Positions 1 to 7,439 of a stretch of 35,836 nt of DNA are shown one piece after another (within the stretch, counting starts at the first letter, position 1; each line of letters opens with the position of its first letter). The stretch comes from Streptomyces bohaiensis (GTDB taxonomy: Bacteria > Actinomycetota > Actinomycetes > Streptomycetales > Streptomycetaceae). The stretch spans positions 1 to 35,836 of the forward strand of contig NZ_JAAVJC010000025.1 in NCBI RefSeq assembly GCF_012033785.1, given 5' to 3'. The notes beneath the pieces were generated by a model. That model was not told the DNA's origin and did no database searches. It was given only the letters and a program-made list of their open reading frames with translations. Position numbers and translations under genes: made by a program.

Positions 1-28
1 CCCCCCCCCCCCCCCCCCCCCCCCCCCC
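1..28. repeat. 28-base poly-C homopolymer at the window edge
   Basis: An uninterrupted run of 28 C residues opens the window, just beyond the proS terminator. Runs this long are rare in real actinomycete DNA and commonly appear at assembly ends, so this may be an artefact. It touches no gene. Confidence 0.9.
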
Positions 29-36
29 ACGACCGC

Positions 37-52
37 GCGCCCCGCCGGGCGC
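37..52 (-). terminator. Hairpin terminator of proS
   Basis: A perfect 6-bp stem (GCGCCC/GGGCGC) with loop CGCC lies 10 bases after the proS stop codon on the minus strand. There is no U-tract, as is usual in high-GC actinomycetes. Position and structure support a terminator; strength is unknown. Confidence 0.5.
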
Positions 53-61
53 CGCTCGACG

Positions 62-1780
62 TCAGAGCGCCGCGCGGGCCTCCGCGACCAGCGCGGCGAC
101 CCGCTGCGCGGCCTCGGCCAGCGGCAGCTCCTCCGCCTCGCCACCGGCGCGGGAGGCGAACTCCACGACGCCGTTGGCCAGTCCGCGGCGGCCGATGGTG
201 ATCCGGTAGGGGATGCCGACCAGTTCGATGTCGGAGAACTTCACGCCGGGGCGCTCGTCGCGGTCGTCGAGCACGGTGTCGACACCGGCCTCCCGCAGCG
301 CCTCGTACAGCTCGCCGGCGGTCTTCTTGATCTCGTCGTCCTTGCCGATCGGCACCACGGCCACCTCGAACGGCGCCACCGAGACGGGCCACAGAATGCC
401 CTTGTCGTCGTGGTGCGCCTCCACGATCGCGGCGATGCCGCGCTCGATGCCGATGCCGTAGCAGCCCATGATCGGCATGACGCTCTTGCCGTCGGGGCCG
501 AGCACCGTGAGGTCGAGGGCCTCGGAGTACTTGTAGCCGAGCTTGAAGATGTGCCCGACCTCGACCGAGTTCATCACCGACAGCGGCTTCCCGCAGTTCG
601 GGCAGGGCTCGCCCGCGGTCACCTCCCGCAGGTCGGCCCAGCGGCCCACGGTGATGTCGCGCGCCACGTCGACACCGCGAACGTGCACCCCGTCGCGGTT
701 GGCCCCGGTGGCCATGTTGCTGCGGCCGCGCAGCGCCTCGTCGGCGACGACCGGCAGCTCGGTCACCCCGACCGCGCCGAGGCTGCCGGGGGACGCGCCG
801 AGCGCCGCCCGGATCTCCTCCGCCTGGGCGGGGCGGGCCTCGACGGCGCCGGTGGCGTCGGTCAGCTTCTGCTCGACCAGGCTGTGGTCGCCGCGCAGCA
901 GCACCAGGGTCAGCTCACCGTCGAGCAGGTAGACCAGCGTCTTGACCTGCCGCTCACCGGGCAGGTCGTAGTCGCGCGCCAGGTCCTCGATGGTGCGGAC
1001 GTCGGGGGTGTCGAACGGCTCCGGCGCGTCGGTGCCGGCGGGCTCGTCGACGACCGTGGCGAGGGTGGAGGTCGCCTTCTCCACGTTGGCCGCGTAGTCG
1101 CAGCTCTGGCAGTGGACGACCAAGTCCTCACCGGCGGCGGTCTCCGTCATGAACTCGACCGAGGCCGAGCCGCCCATGGACCCGCTGGACGCCTCGACAC
1201 CGATCGCGGGGATCCCGAGCCGGGCGAAGATCCGCTCGTAGGCGGCGCGGTGCAGCTCGAAGGAGCGGTCCAGCCCCGCCTCGTCGAGGTCGAAGCTGTA
1301 GGAGTCCTTCATCGTGAACTCGCGGACGCGCAGCAGACCGCTCTTGGGGCGGGGCTCGTCGCGGAACTTGGTGTGGAGCTGGTACCACATCTGCGGCAGC
1401 TGCTTGTACGACGCGAGGCCCTGCGCGGCGAAGGTCGTGAAGATCTCCTCGTGCGTCATGCCCAGCACGAGGTCGGCGCCCTTGCGGTCCTTGAGGTGGA
1501 ACATCTCGTCGCCCATGACCTCCAGACGGCCCGAGCGCTCCCAGATCTCCGCCGGGTGCATGGTGGGCATCGCCCACTCCTGCGCGCCGATGCGGTTCAT
1601 CTCCTCGCGCACGATCCGGCTGACCCGCTCCCGCACCCGGACGGCCAGCGGCAGCAGCGCGTAGTGGCCGGCCGACAGCTGCCGGACAAAACCGGCGCGG
1701 ACCAGCAGCCGGTGGCTGGCGGCCTCCGCGTCCGCGGGGTCGTCACGCAGGGTGGGGACGTACAGCTGGGACCAGCGCAT
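62..1780 (-). CDS. proS: Prolyl-tRNA synthetase
   Basis: This 572-residue cytoplasmic enzyme charges tRNA-Pro with proline. It is a full-length bacterial-type class II ProRS. Class II motif 2 (FRDEPRPKSGLLRVREF) lies near residues 139-156. An editing (INS, YbaK-like) insertion follows at roughly 225-395, including TLVYLLDGELTLVLLRG. Motif 3 (GIGIERG) precedes the anticodon-binding C-terminus. Two Cys pairs (CQSC, CPNC) flank the insertion. I chose the ATG giving MRWSQLYVPT because family homology begins there; the open frame continues further upstream but is not conserved-looking. A purine-rich GAAGAGAG sits upstream of it. The gene lies downstream of the biosynthetic operon's terminator and probably has its own promoter. 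It is most likely the housekeeping copy. Confidence 0.95.
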   Translation of the reverse strand: MRWSQLYVPTLRDDPADAEAASHRLLVRAGFVRQLSAGHYALLPLAVRVRERVSRIVREEMNRIGAQEWAMPTMHPAEIWERSGRLEVMGDEMFHLKDRKGADLVLGMTHEEIFTTFAAQGLASYKQLPQMWYQLHTKFRDEPRPKSGLLRVREFTMKDSYSFDLDEAGLDRSFELHRAAYERIFARLGIPAIGVEASSGSMGGSASVEFMTETAAGEDLVVHCQSCDYAANVEKATSTLATVVDEPAGTDAPEPFDTPDVRTIEDLARDYDLPGERQVKTLVYLLDGELTLVLLRGDHSLVEQKLTDATGAVEARPAQAEEIRAALGASPGSLGAVGVTELPVVADEALRGRSNMATGANRDGVHVRGVDVARDITVGRWADLREVTAGEPCPNCGKPLSVMNSVEVGHIFKLGYKYSEALDLTVLGPDGKSVMPIMGCYGIGIERGIAAIVEAHHDDKGILWPVSVAPFEVAVVPIGKDDEIKKTAGELYEALREAGVDTVLDDRDERPGVKFSDIELVGIPYRITIGRRGLANGVVEFASRAGGEAEELPLAEAAQRVAALVAEARAAL

Positions 1781-1938
1781 GGGAACTCTCTTCGTCGAAG
1801 CAGTGGCGGGCGCGGGCCGGCACGGCCCGGGAACCGGACTCGCCCCGCCACGCACCTGACGGCGCCCACCGCCGCGGCCGGTGCCCGTCGCGCGGTCCAG
1901 GGGGCCGGGGCGGGTCCGGACGGTGGCAAGCCACCCCG

Positions 1939-1944
1939 ATCGTA
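1939..1944 (-). promoter_or_regulatory. Possible -10 element of proS
   Basis: On the minus strand TACGAT matches an actinobacterial -10 (TAnnnT) about 160 bases before the proS ATG. No convincing -35 is present; the upstream DNA is a G-rich tract. The call rests on one hexamer and is tentative. Confidence 0.25.
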
Positions 1945-1951
1945 CCGAGCG

Positions 1952-1980
1952 CCCCACCCCCTCCCCCACCGCTTTCCCCC
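1952..1980 (-). other. G-quadruplex-like G-run cluster upstream of proS
   Basis: The minus strand carries four runs of four or more G within 29 bases, separated by loops of eight, one and one base. This matches a G-quadruplex pattern with one slightly long loop. It sits between the operon hairpin at 1997-2021 and the proS start, directly upstream of a possible -10. Folding is not shown by sequence alone. Confidence 0.45.
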
Positions 1981-1996
1981 GAGGCGGGGCCCCGCG

Positions 1997-2021
1997 CCCG
2001 GCCGCCGGGTAGGCGGCCGGG
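1997..2021 (-). terminator. Hairpin terminator of the biosynthetic operon
   Basis: A perfect 10-bp stem (CCCGGCCGCC/GGCGGCCGGG) closes a 5-base loop 43 bases after the stop of the last cassette gene (ECH2). It separates the cluster from proS. The stem is GC-only with no U-tract. It is the best candidate for the end of the long operon, and marks the left boundary of the cluster. Confidence 0.65.
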
Positions 2022-2064
2022 TGGCCGGCCGGGCTGACGGCAGCGGGTCGGGAGCGGTCGGAAC

Positions 2065-2832
2065 TCAGGTGCCGGCGCCGTATCGGCTGCCGATGCGTTC
2101 ACGGACCTCGGCCAGGCCGAAGCACGCACGGTGCATCGCCACCTCCGCCGCCACGGCCTCGCGAGAGGCCGTGAGCCGCGGCCCACCCAGGCGCCCCTTC
2201 AGCAGTTCCAGGCTGCGCCGCGGCGCCCGCGCCATCTCTTCCGCCGTCGCCCGTGCTGCGGCTGGCACCTCGCCGTGCGGGAGCACCCGCACCGGGGCAC
2301 CGCGGTCGCGCAGTTCGGCGCCGCGGTAGGCCCGCCCGGTGTACAGCATCTCCACGCCGAGGTGCTCGCCGAAGCAGGCCGGGACGAGGGCGGTCGCCGC
2401 CATTCCGGGAGTGAAGCCGTAGTGCATGAAGTTGGCCCAGTACAGCGACCGTTCGCTGAGCACCAGCAGGTCGGCGTGCAGGGTCATCGCCAGTCCCCCG
2501 CCGATCGCATGCCCCTGCACCTCGGCGACCACCGGCAGCGGGCAGCTCGCGAACACCTGGAAGAAGTCGTCCTCGTCGAAGTCGGCTTCCCCGCGGGACA
2601 GCCTTTCGAGGTCTTCGCGGCGGCCGCCGGCGCAGAACAGCTCCGGGCGGCCCCGGACGAGCAGGACCCGGACCGCCGGGTCGGCACACGCCCGGGTGAC
2701 GGCCGAGACCAGCGCGGTCCGGAACGCAGGAGTGAAGGTGTTGCGGTCCGTGGGGTCGTCGAGCGTGACGACGCCGACAGGGCCTTCCGCGCGCCATGTC
2801 ACCGGGGCGGCCGACGACGGCCGGGCGGTCAC
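2065..2832 (-). CDS. ECH2-type enoyl-CoA hydratase homologue, beta-branching decarboxylase (PksI-like)
   Basis: A 255-residue crotonase-fold protein. The block YWANFMHYGFTPGMAAT, the oxyanion-region GHAIGGGLAM and the stretch LYTGRAYRGAELRDRG resemble PksI and related ECH2 enzymes of HMG-CoA-synthase cassettes rather than catabolic hydratases. In that family it decarboxylates the 3-methylglutaconyl-ACP intermediate to leave a methyl-branched alkene. The open frame extends far upstream through the neighbouring gene. I start at the GTG at 2830-2832 because it overlaps the ECH1 stop (GTGA), as at the other cassette junctions, and the family N-terminus begins shortly after. It is the last gene of the operon. 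The position of the double bond cannot be predicted. Confidence 0.88.
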   Translation of the reverse strand: MTARPSSAAPVTWRAEGPVGVVTLDDPTDRNTFTPAFRTALVSAVTRACADPAVRVLLVRGRPELFCAGGRREDLERLSRGEADFDEDDFFQVFASCPLPVVAEVQGHAIGGGLAMTLHADLLVLSERSLYWANFMHYGFTPGMAATALVPACFGEHLGVEMLYTGRAYRGAELRDRGAPVRVLPHGEVPAAARATAEEMARAPRRSLELLKGRLGGPRLTASREAVAAEVAMHRACFGLAEVRERIGSRYGAGT

Positions 2833-3611
2833 TGGGCCGCCCCCGTCGCCGCGGCGGTCATCGCGACGCGCCGCAGCCGCTCCACCGCGGCCGGGTCGGC
2901 GAGCCGCTCCGCCAGGAGATCTGCTGCCGCCGTGCCGGTGCCCGCGGGGAAGGGATGGACCAGTGCCCGGTGCCGTTTGAGAGCGCCTGTCGTCGCACGG
3001 TCCACGCGCCGCAGCGACACCAGCAGCGGCCGCAACAGCTCCTCGGCCACCACACCGTGCCGGTCTGCGAGCCCCGCGGCGAGTGCGGCAGGGCCGTCGA
3101 GCGGCTCGGCCAGCAGCGCGGCCGTGAAGGCGCGGTGCTGACCGGTGCGGCGCGCCACGAACGGCAGCGCCATGGCAGGTACGAGCCCCAGCAGCACCTC
3201 GGTGAGCCGGAAACGGGCGTCGCGGCCGGTCAGGACGAGGTCGCACGCGGCGGCGAGGCCGACGCCGCCCCCGGTCGCCTCACCGTCCACCAGGGAGACC
3301 GTCACCAGATCAGTGGTGGCCAGCCGTTCCAGCAGGCGCCAGTACGGTGCGGCGCTGTCGGGGCCGACCGCCGTTCCGAGGTCCATGCCGCCGCAGAAGG
3401 CCTCACCGGACGCGTCGAGGATCAGCACACGGCAGTCGGCGAGAGCTTCGGCACGATCGAGCGCCGCGTGGAGGAGGGTGAGCAGCGGCCCGTCGAGGGC
3501 GTTGCGCCGTTCGGGCCGGCTGAGGGTGGCGCGGAGGAAGCCGTCCCCTTCGTGAACGGTGAGCGGGCCACACGTTGAAGCGGGCGCGAGGGCGGTGACC
3601 CGGCCGGTCAT
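2829..3611 (-). CDS. ECH1-type enoyl-CoA hydratase homologue, beta-branching dehydratase (PksH-like)
   Basis: A 260-residue crotonase-superfamily protein. It starts with an ATG overlapping the HMGS stop (ATGA) and ends overlapping ECH2 (GTGA). The substrate-site stretch EAFCGGMDLGTAV and the oxyanion-hole segment GEATGGGVGLAAACD are visible. The GGMDL form and the position between HMGS and ECH2 fit PksH-like ECH1. In characterised cassettes this enzyme dehydrates the HMG-ACP intermediate made by the upstream synthase, before ECH2 decarboxylates it. The two hydratases differ clearly from each other, so this is the usual specialised pair and not a recent duplication. Confidence 0.88.
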   Translation of the reverse strand: MTGRVTALAPASTCGPLTVHEGDGFLRATLSRPERRNALDGPLLTLLHAALDRAEALADCRVLILDASGEAFCGGMDLGTAVGPDSAAPYWRLLERLATTDLVTVSLVDGEATGGGVGLAAACDLVLTGRDARFRLTEVLLGLVPAMALPFVARRTGQHRAFTAALLAEPLDGPAALAAGLADRHGVVAEELLRPLLVSLRRVDRATTGALKRHRALVHPFPAGTGTAAADLLAERLADPAAVERLRRVAMTAAATGAAQ

Positions 3612-4861
3612 CGGTCACCGCCGATCCAGACGTAGCGACGGTGGTACCCGCGCACCGATTCGAGCACCAGCAGCGGCCCGGCGCCGGCGGCAGGCTTCGT
3701 GAGGTGCGGGAAGAGGTCGAGGTCCACGTCGAGGTCGGCGGTGCCGAACGGGAACCGCCCCGCAGCCGACAGCAGGGCGTCGTACTCCTCGGGCGAGAGG
3801 CGGTGACGGTCGTCCAGAGCACGGTCCAGGCCGGACTCCCGTGCCGCGCGGTGACTCTCCGGGGAGACGACGCAGCTGAAGAACTCCGACGAGCACCCGG
3901 AACCGTAGGAGAACACCCCGACGCGGGCCTCACCGGTCAGTTCGGTGTGGGAGATCGCCGAGGCGAGAGCGAGCAGCACCGTGCCGCCGTAGATGTTCCC
4001 CACTTGCGACGGGTAGTGCAGCGAGGGGGCGAGCCGCCGGGTGAAGTCCTCCTCGATCTCAGGCGGGGCCATGCGGCGCAGGCGGCGCAGCAGGGTCCGG
4101 TGGGCCCCACGCACCATGCCGGGGAAGGGGGTGTGCATCGCCAGCAGGTCGAAGGTCTCCACGATGTCGACGTCACGGGTGCGGGAGGCGTAGTCGGCGA
4201 ACGCTCCCTGGAGGCAGTCGAGGTACGTGAGGAGGGAGAGGTCGGTGTCCCCGGTCTCGGTGCCCGGGGTGGGTCGGCAGGTGTCCATGACCTCGTAGCT
4301 GTGGAACCCGTTGGCGCCCCGGTCGAGTTCTGCAAGGGTCGGTCGTGCCCCGACCAGCAGGGCCACGGCCCCCGCCCCTTGGCTGGGCTCGATGTAACTG
4401 TGCGGCACCGGAAGCGCCACGTCGCTGCTGATCACCAGCGCACGGGCGTCCTCGTGCGGGCTGGCCGCCACGGTGTTGGCCGCCATCTGGAGTGCGGCCG
4501 TGGCGCTGTAGCACGCCTGCTTGACCTCGAAGAGCCGGCAGGTTCGGGGCAGCCCCAGGTAGTGGTGGACGTAGCTCGTCACCGACTTGCCGAAGTCGAC
4601 GCCGGACTCGGTTCCGACGACGACCAGCTCGATGGTGGCGCGTTCCTCCTCGGTCAGCGCCTCGACCAGGGGGCGGGCTGCGTTGACCGCGAAGGAGACC
4701 GCGTCCTCGCAGTGAAGGGCGACACTCTTGGCGGCCATCCGCAGATTGGCCATGCGGTCCGGGTCCAGACCGCGATGACGGAACAGGGTGGGAATGTCCA
4801 TGCTGGTGCGGCCGCAGTAGGCGTGGAGCGCCTCGATGCCGACCGGCCGGGTGCTGCTCAT
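3608..4861 (-). CDS. HMG-CoA synthase-like beta-branching enzyme (PksG-like)
   Basis: A 417-residue protein closely resembling PksG-type synthases. It adds acetyl from a donor ACP to the beta-ketone of an ACP-bound polyketide by aldol chemistry. Catalytic residues are visible: Glu85 in VVGTESGVDFGKS, the nucleophile Cys117 in FEVKQACYSATA, and His243 in AMHTPFPGMVRGAHR. Length is typical. The ATG overlaps the stop of the decarboxylating ketosynthase (ATGA), and its stop overlaps the start of ECH1. The position inside a complete ACP-KS-HMGS-ECH1-ECH2 set excludes a mevalonate-pathway role, since no other mevalonate genes are present. Confidence 0.95.
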   Translation of the reverse strand: MSSTRPVGIEALHAYCGRTSMDIPTLFRHRGLDPDRMANLRMAAKSVALHCEDAVSFAVNAARPLVEALTEEERATIELVVVGTESGVDFGKSVTSYVHHYLGLPRTCRLFEVKQACYSATAALQMAANTVAASPHEDARALVISSDVALPVPHSYIEPSQGAGAVALLVGARPTLAELDRGANGFHSYEVMDTCRPTPGTETGDTDLSLLTYLDCLQGAFADYASRTRDVDIVETFDLLAMHTPFPGMVRGAHRTLLRRLRRMAPPEIEEDFTRRLAPSLHYPSQVGNIYGGTVLLALASAISHTELTGEARVGVFSYGSGCSSEFFSCVVSPESHRAARESGLDRALDDRHRLSPEEYDALLSAAGRFPFGTADLDVDLDLFPHLTKPAAGAGPLLVLESVRGYHRRYVWIGGDR

Positions 4862-6225
4862 GTCTGCTCCTCGGAGGGGGTACGGGGCGTCGACGGCCGG
4901 GCAGGGCCGGCCGACCGGGCAGGCGGGGCGGGCGGTGTCAGAACCACGGCCGCGTTCATGCCGCCGAACGCGTAACCGGTGGCGAGGGCGGGAGCCGGGA
5001 CGAAGGGCTCGGCGACCGGTCCCACCAGGCCGAGCTCGGGATCGACCGGCTCGCTGAGGTGCGGCATCGGGTGCAGGCGTCCGGCGCGCAGCTGCGCCAC
5101 GGTCGCGACGACCCCCAGCAGACCGGCCGCCGTCAGCGCATGGCCCGCCAGCGCCTTGGTGGAGTTGACGCGGGGCGGGCTGGGCCCGTCGAAGACCGTG
5201 CGCAGCGCCCGGGCCTCGGTGGCATCGCCCAGCACCGAGCCGGTGGCGTGCGCGTTGACATAGCCGATGTCAGCCGGTTCCAGACCGGCGACCGACAGCG
5301 CCGCGCGCATCACTGCTGCCTGGCCCGGCGCGTCCGGCCCTGTGCCGCGGACCCCGTCCAGACGCTGGGCGTGGCCCGCGACGACGGCGAGCGCGGGTCG
5401 GCCGCGGGCCGCGGCTGCGGCCGCGCTCTCCACCACCACCGCCGCTGCGGACTGGGCGTAGAGAAAGCCGGACCGGGCCGCGTCGAACGGACGGCACACC
5501 GTCCCGCCGCTCTGCTGGGCAGCGGGCACCATGGCACCGCTGCGGCGGTAGGCGGCGATCTCGGCGGCCGAGAGCTCCGCCGCCGGAGCGATGACGACGC
5601 AGTGGTCGGCCCACCCCGCCTCGATGGTCCGCGCGGCCAGGACGAGAGCGAGGGTACCGGCGGCAGAGGCCCCTCCGACCGTCCATCCCTCGGCGCGGGC
5701 GCCCAGGAGTTCGGAGGCCGCGCCGAGGACGTCGGCGTCCTGGTGGGTCAGCGCGTAGGAGGGCAGTGGGCCGCGGCCCGAAGCGGTCCGGGCGTGTTCC
5801 TCGGCCTGGTGCGCCAGACCGAGCCCCCCGCCTGCGAGGACCAGAGCACCGCGGGCGTCCCAGTCCCGGGGCAGCCCGGCGTCCGCGACGACGCGAGCCG
5901 CGACGCAGGTGCCCGTGGCTGTCGGGAGGGACGCACCGCGCAACAGCCGGGGCAGCCGCCGGGCGGTGGCAGGCCCGTCGGGAAGGGTGTCGGCGGCCCA
6001 GCGGAGCGGGTCGAAGCCGGTCAGCATCGCTGCGGGGGCGGCGCCGGCGGGAGCGTCCGGCGGTTCGGCGGGCACATGGCGGCCCGCCAGCAGTGCCGCG
6101 CCGAACTCCTCGGCGGTGTCCGCAAGGGGTGTGATCGCTGCGGTGGCCGTGATCACCGCCGTCCGGCCCGGCGCCCGTGCGGGCGGCGACCCGGTGGGCG
6201 GCGACCCGGTGGGCGGCGCACTCAC
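4858..6225 (-). CDS. Decarboxylating ketosynthase of the beta-branching cassette (PksF/CurC-like)
   Basis: A 455-residue ketosynthase-fold protein in which the usual catalytic Cys is Ser187 (WTVGGASAAGTL in place of DTACSSS). His326 (NAHATGS), Lys357 and His362 (NSTKALAGH) remain. This pattern fits the malonyl-ACP decarboxylases of HMGS cassettes, which make acetyl-ACP for the synthase and do not condense. The GTG start overlaps the donor-ACP stop (GTGA); the ATGA at its end couples it to HMGS. The N-terminus contains a short PPTGS duplication encoded by a 15-bp tandem repeat at 6181-6210. It could be confused with a chain-length-factor-like protein, but its neighbours make the cassette role much more likely. 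Confidence 0.92.
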   Translation of the reverse strand: MSAPPTGSPPTGSPPARAPGRTAVITATAAITPLADTAEEFGAALLAGRHVPAEPPDAPAGAAPAAMLTGFDPLRWAADTLPDGPATARRLPRLLRGASLPTATGTCVAARVVADAGLPRDWDARGALVLAGGGLGLAHQAEEHARTASGRGPLPSYALTHQDADVLGAASELLGARAEGWTVGGASAAGTLALVLAARTIEAGWADHCVVIAPAAELSAAEIAAYRRSGAMVPAAQQSGGTVCRPFDAARSGFLYAQSAAAVVVESAAAAAARGRPALAVVAGHAQRLDGVRGTGPDAPGQAAVMRAALSVAGLEPADIGYVNAHATGSVLGDATEARALRTVFDGPSPPRVNSTKALAGHALTAAGLLGVVATVAQLRAGRLHPMPHLSEPVDPELGLVGPVAEPFVPAPALATGYAFGGMNAAVVLTPPAPPARSAGPARPSTPRTPSEEQT

Positions 6226-6500
6226 GCGGAACCCTTCGCCCGGTGCTCCGCGAGCACGTCGGCCAGCTCCGCGAGGCTGTTGGCCTCGGTGAGTTCGCCG
6301 GGCGAGACGACGAGACCGAAGTCTTCCTGGGTCGCGACGACGACGTCGAGCCGGTCCATGGAGTTGGCGCCGAGGTCACGCAGGGAACGCTCCGGCACCA
6401 TCAGGGCCGGGTCGAGGTCGGGCAGGACCGTCAGCAGGTGGGTCCGCAGCACCGCGAGCACCTCTTCGCGGTCGGGGTGGGCGGTGACGTGGTCGCTCAT
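6222..6500 (-). CDS. Donor acyl carrier protein of the beta-branching cassette (AcpK-like)
   Basis: A 92-residue stand-alone ACP. The phosphopantetheine site is Ser47 in RDLGANSMDRLDVV. The GANS-D-R form is typical of donor ACPs in HMGS cassettes and differs from the DSL of chain-carrying ACPs. It should carry malonyl, then acetyl after decarboxylation by the next gene's product, and deliver it to the HMG synthase. The frame is open further upstream, but the ATG at 6498-6500 overlaps the stop of the tandem ACP gene (ATGA) and gives the family-length protein. Confidence 0.93.
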   Translation of the reverse strand: MSDHVTAHPDREEVLAVLRTHLLTVLPDLDPALMVPERSLRDLGANSMDRLDVVVATQEDFGLVVSPGELTEANSLAELADVLAEHRAKGSA

Positions 6501-7357
6501 GCGCGGGGTCCTTCCGGGAAACGGGTGACGGGGCGGGCGGGCGGCGGGGCCGGCAGTCGACCGGCCGCCTGGTCGGCGGAGAGGCGGTTGTCGAGCACGC
6601 CGGCAAGCAGCTCCGAGAGGTCGGTCGCGGTGGGCGGCTCCGGGGCAGGGGGCCCGGTGGGCGAAGTGGTGGCGGCGTGCCGAGCGGGCGATTCGGGTAC
6701 CGCGGCGCCGATGGCGCCGCCGCTCGGGCCGTCGCACAACCACGCGGTGAGCGCCGCCGGCGTGGGCAGTTCGTAGAGCAGTACCGCCCGGCACTCCGCA
6801 TCCAGCTCGCGGTTGAGTCGGTCGACGAACTGGACGCCCAGCACCGAGTCCAGACCGAGCGCGGCGAACTCGGTTTCGGGGTCTATGTCGTCGGGGTCGC
6901 TGTAGAGCACCGCGCCCAGGAGCCGGCGCACTGTGGCGAGCACCTCGGCGGGCGCGGCCCCGGACACCGTGGCGGGCGGGCCCGCCGGCTCCCGACCGTC
7001 GACCTCCCGACCGCTGAGGAGGTCCGCCAGGTACTCGCTGACCTGCGCGATCGTGGTGTGCTCGTACAGAGCGCCCGAGGGGAACGAGACCGCGTGCCGG
7101 TTCTGCAGCCCGCGGGCGAACTCGACGCCCAGGACGGAGTCGACCCCCAGGTCGGTGAAGGGCGCGTGGACGTCGAGCCCTGCCGGGTCGGTGTACAGGA
7201 CGGCGGCGAGGTCGCGCGTGACCTCCTGCCGCAGGGCGGCACGGTCGACGGGCGCGGACGCCGGGAGGTCGCCCACGGGTGGCGGTTCCGGCGGCCCGGC
7301 GGCGGGCCGGACGTCCCTGCGCAGTGGACGGAGATCGACGAGCGAGCGGTTGGGCAT
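6497..7357 (-). CDS. Tandem acyl carrier protein (two ACP domains), likely site of beta-branching
   Basis: A 286-residue protein with two ACP domains at about residues 40-115 and 135-210. The attachment serines are Ser74 (GVDSVLGVEF) and Ser171 (GLDSVLGVQF). Both domains have the LY-D-x-x-x-(L/I)D signature of trans-AT-type ACPs. Beta-branching ACPs normally have Trp six residues after the Ser; here both domains have Phe at that place (Phe80, Phe177). A Pro-rich linker leads to a short C-terminal segment, LSELLAGVLDNRLSADQAAG, which may be a docking element. The ATG at 7355-7357 follows GGAAAGG-like purines. It is separated from the acyl-AMP ligase gene by 82 bases with a hairpin, the only non-overlapping junction in the run. 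Which domain carries the branch-point ketone is unknown. Confidence 0.9.
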   Translation of the reverse strand: MPNRSLVDLRPLRRDVRPAAGPPEPPPVGDLPASAPVDRAALRQEVTRDLAAVLYTDPAGLDVHAPFTDLGVDSVLGVEFARGLQNRHAVSFPSGALYEHTTIAQVSEYLADLLSGREVDGREPAGPPATVSGAAPAEVLATVRRLLGAVLYSDPDDIDPETEFAALGLDSVLGVQFVDRLNRELDAECRAVLLYELPTPAALTAWLCDGPSGGAIGAAVPESPARHAATTSPTGPPAPEPPTATDLSELLAGVLDNRLSADQAAGRLPAPPPARPVTRFPEGPRA

Positions 7358-7415
7358 GGTCCTGCGGCCTTTCCGGTCGGGACCGGCCCCCGGGCTGGGG
7401 CGCCGGCTGGCGGGA

Positions 7416-7432
7416 GGAGGCGGGCCGCCTCC
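7416..7432 (-). terminator. Intra-operon hairpin between the acyl-AMP ligase and tandem ACP genes
   Basis: A perfect 7-bp stem (GGAGGCG/CGCCTCC) with a 3-base loop lies about 8 bases after the ligase stop codon, in the only gap of the operon. It could be a partial terminator, a processing site or a 3'-end stabiliser that tunes ACP and cassette levels. Alternative pairing with the flanking GGGAGG is possible. Confidence 0.4.
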
Positions 7433-7439
7433 CGGGGTG

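Noticed and set aside
410..2329. Plus-strand open frame of 639 codons across proS and ECH2
   Set aside because: It spans two well-supported minus-strand genes and their terminator; the translation looks like antisense composition.
3608..4861. HMG-CoA synthase as part of a mevalonate pathway
   Set aside because: No HMG-CoA reductase, mevalonate kinase or IPP isomerase is nearby, and the flanking genes form a complete beta-branching set.
6181..6218. 15-base tandem repeat at the start of the decarboxylating KS gene
   Set aside because: It encodes a short Pro-Pro-Thr-Gly-Ser duplication in a non-conserved N-terminus; I regard it as slippage without evident function.
4858..6225. Chain-length-factor reading of the Ser-for-Cys ketosynthase
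   Set aside because: Chain-length factors pair with an adjacent KS-alpha and have Gln at the active site. Here Ser187 with retained His/Lys residues and the HMGS cassette neighbours fit a malonyl-ACP decarboxylase.
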